From contig JBEKDJ010000347.1 of NCBI GenBank assembly GCA_050014415.1, forward strand, positions 1 to 8,019: a stretch of 8,019 bases of DNA, in the 5' to 3' direction. Position 1 is the first letter of the stretch, and every line of letters begins with the position of its first letter. This DNA is from JBEKDJ01 sp050014415. Its GTDB lineage: Bacteria; Desulfobacterota; BSN033; UBA1163. This document shows, piece by piece, positions 6,944-8,019 of this stretch. A program made the translations under genes and the position numbers. The notes under the pieces were generated by a model. That model searched no databases. It had not been told where the DNA came from and was given only the letters and a program-made list of their open reading frames with translations.

Positions 6944-7117
6944 TCAGAAACCTGGAATATCAGTGGTATTAACTTCCGGCCTCTTGATGGGGGCGAGGAT
7001 TCGTTCTATGTTTCGGTCTGTCGCCGTTACTCCGTTGGGGATTTCTTCCAGTTCTTGAAGCGCTTTCTTGGTCACTTTGATTTCCGTATCGATCCTTCTC
7101 AACTCTATCCGGTTCAT
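6944..7117 (-). CDS. Small hypothetical protein, 57 residues
   Basis: On the minus strand, ATG (complement of 7115-7117) opens a 57-residue frame ending in TGA (6944-6946). An in-frame TAG (7133-7135) lies just upstream and no other start codon sits between, so the start is well defined. AGGAG (complement of 7130-7134) is 12 nt before the ATG, a little far, with a purine-rich stretch between. The product begins MNRIELRRIDTEIK, continues with KKALQELEEIPNGV and ends in a DRNIERILAPIK segment and a short polar tail. It is rich in Glu/Lys/Arg/Ile/Leu with helix-like spacing, has no Cys, His or Trp, no signal peptide and no membrane segment. Such composition looks coding rather than random. The gene is convergent with glgC, 49 nt away. 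No function is recognised. A longer overlapping minus-strand frame (6969-7172) has a poor, Arg/Asn/Gln-rich composition and is taken as its shadow. Confidence 0.5.
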   Translation of the reverse strand: MNRIELRRIDTEIKVTKKALQELEEIPNGVTATDRNIERILAPIKRPEVNTTDIPGF

Positions 7118-7171
7118 GAATCTCTTTCTCTCCTAGATTCTCAATGCCACGACGCTTGATTGAGCGTATCA

Positions 7172-7311
7172 TCTCCTCAGTTGCAGAAGGAGACCCGGAC
7201 AGACCTTGGACATCAGAGTATCATCGACCCCATGTTTTGTGGTTCGGTAAAGACTGAGGAGGAATCCCAGTCGGAACGTTTCAGTGGGAACAATCTTCAG
7301 CCTGTTTTTTT
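7172..7311 (+). ncRNA. Possible structured RNA or long 3' UTR (hairpin series ending in a T tract)
   Basis: Read on the + strand, four successive hairpins can be drawn. The first pairs TCTCCT (7172-7177) with AGGAGA (7188-7193). The second, at 7225-7246, has 8 bp with one bulge and one mismatch. The third, at 7252-7272, pairs GACTG with CAGTC and GGA with TCC around a GGAA (GNRA-type) tetraloop, with one bulged A. The fourth, at 7282-7304, is followed directly by T7-G-T7. No convincing protein fills this stretch. It may be a small RNA or the end of a read-through glgC message. The hairpins are drawn by eye and any 140 nt can fold to some degree, so this is a weak call. Confidence 0.2.
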
Positions 7312-7319
7312 GTTTTTTT
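7282..7319 (+). terminator. Intrinsic-terminator-like hairpin plus T7-G-T7 tract
   Basis: CAG (7282-7284) pairs with CTG (7302-7304), G7286 with C7301, and GAA (7288-7290) with TTC (7296-7298) around a CAATC loop. The stem is short and interrupted, but it runs straight into seven T (7305-7311), one G and seven more T (7313-7319). The tract sits between the glgC side and the promoter of the last gene, where a + strand terminator would be expected. An alternative reading is an AT-rich upstream element for that promoter; both may apply. Confidence 0.4.
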
Positions 7320-7320
7320 G

Positions 7321-7349
7321 TTGAAATTCTCTCAAATGAAGGATATCCT
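7321..7349 (+). promoter_or_regulatory. Sigma70-type promoter for the proteasome-like gene
   Basis: TTGAAA (7321-7326, five of six matches to TTGACA) is separated by 17 nt from TATCCT (7344-7349, four of six matches to TATAAT). The ideal spacing, the T-rich tract directly upstream and the short predicted leader of about 28 nt to ATG 7384 support it. The -10 box is imperfect. Confidence 0.45.
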
Positions 7350-7369
7350 GTAAAAATATTCTTTTAAAC

Positions 7370-7375
7370 AAGGAG
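7370..7375 (+). promoter_or_regulatory. Ribosome binding site deciding the start of the proteasome-like gene
   Basis: AAGGAG at 7370-7375 is 8 nt before ATG 7384, an ideal spacing. An in-frame GTG at 7375 shares its first base with this site and so cannot use it. The N-terminus is therefore Met-Pro-Gln, which matters because the N-terminal residue is catalytic in proteasome-type enzymes. Confidence 0.75.
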
Positions 7376-7383
7376 TGTTAGAG

Positions 7384-8010
7384 ATGCCACAGATTGTTGT
7401 TGCAAAGAACATGCACGGGATCGTTTTGGTCGCTGAGAATCGGGCTATCGAGCTAGATGAGGAAGGGGCAGAAATCTCGTTTCAAATGAAGCGTCTCATT
7501 CCCCTTGGGTCTCACTGTGCCCTGTTAACAGCAGGAGCGTCGGAAGGAACTGGAATGGGGAATGCGTTAAAGCAATTCGTTCAAGGGGAGGGATTGAAAG
7601 ACGTGGAAGATCTTTACGGAGCAGCCCTCCCCCTTCTCGCGACCGAGTATGAACGATTCATGAGAAAGAAGTGTGAGTTTTTGCCCATCGACCCGATTCA
7701 TCACGTTTCCTTTGTACTGGCTGGGAGGACAGAGAAGGATCAAGGGATGCCATATCGTCTCTACTTCCTTTGGACAAAGAAGAAACTCCCCCAGCTCGAT
7801 GGAGATGAGATTTCGTACGCTTTTTGCCTTCCGAGAAGAATGGGCTTGGAGTTTCAATTGAATAAGATGTGCAAAGAGAATGCTCCCCCGAAGGAGATTT
7901 TGAGAAAGGTGATTGAAGGAATGAAACATCTGAATGATCGGGGAGAGGTCGGTTCTTCCTTTTCGTTTGCCCTGATTAATGCCACGGGATATCACTCACT
8001 CAATCCCTGA
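7384..8010 (+). CDS. Proteasome-fold (Ntn-hydrolase superfamily) protein, apparently lacking catalytic Thr1
   Basis: This 208-residue protein has the strand pattern of 20S proteasome/HslV-type subunits. GIVLVAENRA (residues 12-21) matches the GVVLAADxRA segment; FQMKRLIPLG (33-42) matches the K-K-I/L segment; LLTAGAS (47-53) matches the TAGxxxD/E turn; HHVSFVLAGR, then YRLYFLW, match the central strands; helices and SSFSFALINATGYHSL form the end. Aligned by eye on Thermoplasma beta subunit, E18 falls at position 17 and R20 at 19, as in the family. However, residue 2 (Pro) falls where catalytic Thr1 should be, R37 falls at Lys33, and the GSG around Ser129 is replaced by AFCLP. No propeptide is visible. 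It is thus probably not an active threonine protease. It might be a structural or scaffold subunit or a divergent family related to Anbu/HslV. It appears to be transcribed alone; nothing downstream is visible. Confidence 0.72.
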   Translation: MPQIVVAKNMHGIVLVAENRAIELDEEGAEISFQMKRLIPLGSHCALLTAGASEGTGMGNALKQFVQGEGLKDVEDLYGAALPLLATEYERFMRKKCEFLPIDPIHHVSFVLAGRTEKDQGMPYRLYFLWTKKKLPQLDGDEISYAFCLPRRMGLEFQLNKMCKENAPPKEILRKVIEGMKHLNDRGEVGSSFSFALINATGYHSLNP

Positions 8011-8019
8011 AGGAAGCTT

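Noticed and set aside
6969..7172. Minus-strand frame of 67 codons
   Set aside because: It overlaps the better 57-residue frame, is rich in Arg/Asn/Gln/Ser in a way typical of a shifted frame, and its AGGAG abuts the ATG with no spacing.
7169..7363. Open minus-strand stretch containing FRLGFLLSLYRTTKHG, and an open + strand stretch over the same DNA
   Set aside because: Neither has a usable start codon with a ribosome site, and both strands are open at once over AT-rich DNA. A gene remnant cannot be excluded, but I recognise no family.

Overview
The window looks like a chromosomal stretch from a Gram-negative, c-type-cytochrome-rich bacterium, plausibly an anaerobe of the Desulfobacterota type or a relative. 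This rests on gene content (decaheme cytochrome, outer-membrane barrel, bacterial GlgC); nothing here fixes the taxon. Genes are almost all on the + strand, with good Shine-Dalgarno sites and close spacing.

Left part (2-4993): an extracellular-electron-transfer-type cluster. First comes the 3' part of a large multiheme c-type cytochrome (six CXXCH sites visible, start lost at the window edge), closed by a 12-bp perfect stem-loop. After a 262-nt gap follow a ten-heme periplasmic cytochrome of the DmsE/MtrA family and, 14 nt later, an outer-membrane beta-barrel of the MtrB/PioB type. The order cytochrome - MtrA-like - MtrB-like resembles the mtrC-mtrA-mtrB order of Shewanella. The inferred role is a porin-cytochrome conduit moving electrons across the outer membrane, with the large upstream cytochrome as possible outer partner.

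Middle part (5104-6894): a tight three-gene unit encoding a small Cys-rich putative zinc protein (DUF2180-like), a stand-alone response-regulator receiver that overlaps it by 26 nt across an eight-A run, and GlgC (glucose-1-phosphate adenylyltransferase), joined by a TGATG stop/start overlap. It couples a signalling module with the committed step of glycogen synthesis.

Right part (6895-8019): a gap holding a probable 57-residue gene on the - strand, then a hairpin-rich stretch ending in a terminator-like T tract, immediately followed by a sigma70-type promoter for the last gene. That gene encodes a proteasome-fold (Ntn-hydrolase superfamily) protein which, by eye alignment, lacks the catalytic N-terminal threonine.

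The most noteworthy points are the porin-cytochrome conduit, whose MtrA-like protein has exactly 20 Cys and 20 His for ten bis-His hemes; the Thr1-less proteasome-like protein; the overlap and A8 run between the zinc protein and the receiver; and the unannotated small gene and possible structured RNA in the right-hand gap. I recognise no IS element, CRISPR array, tRNA or rRNA.
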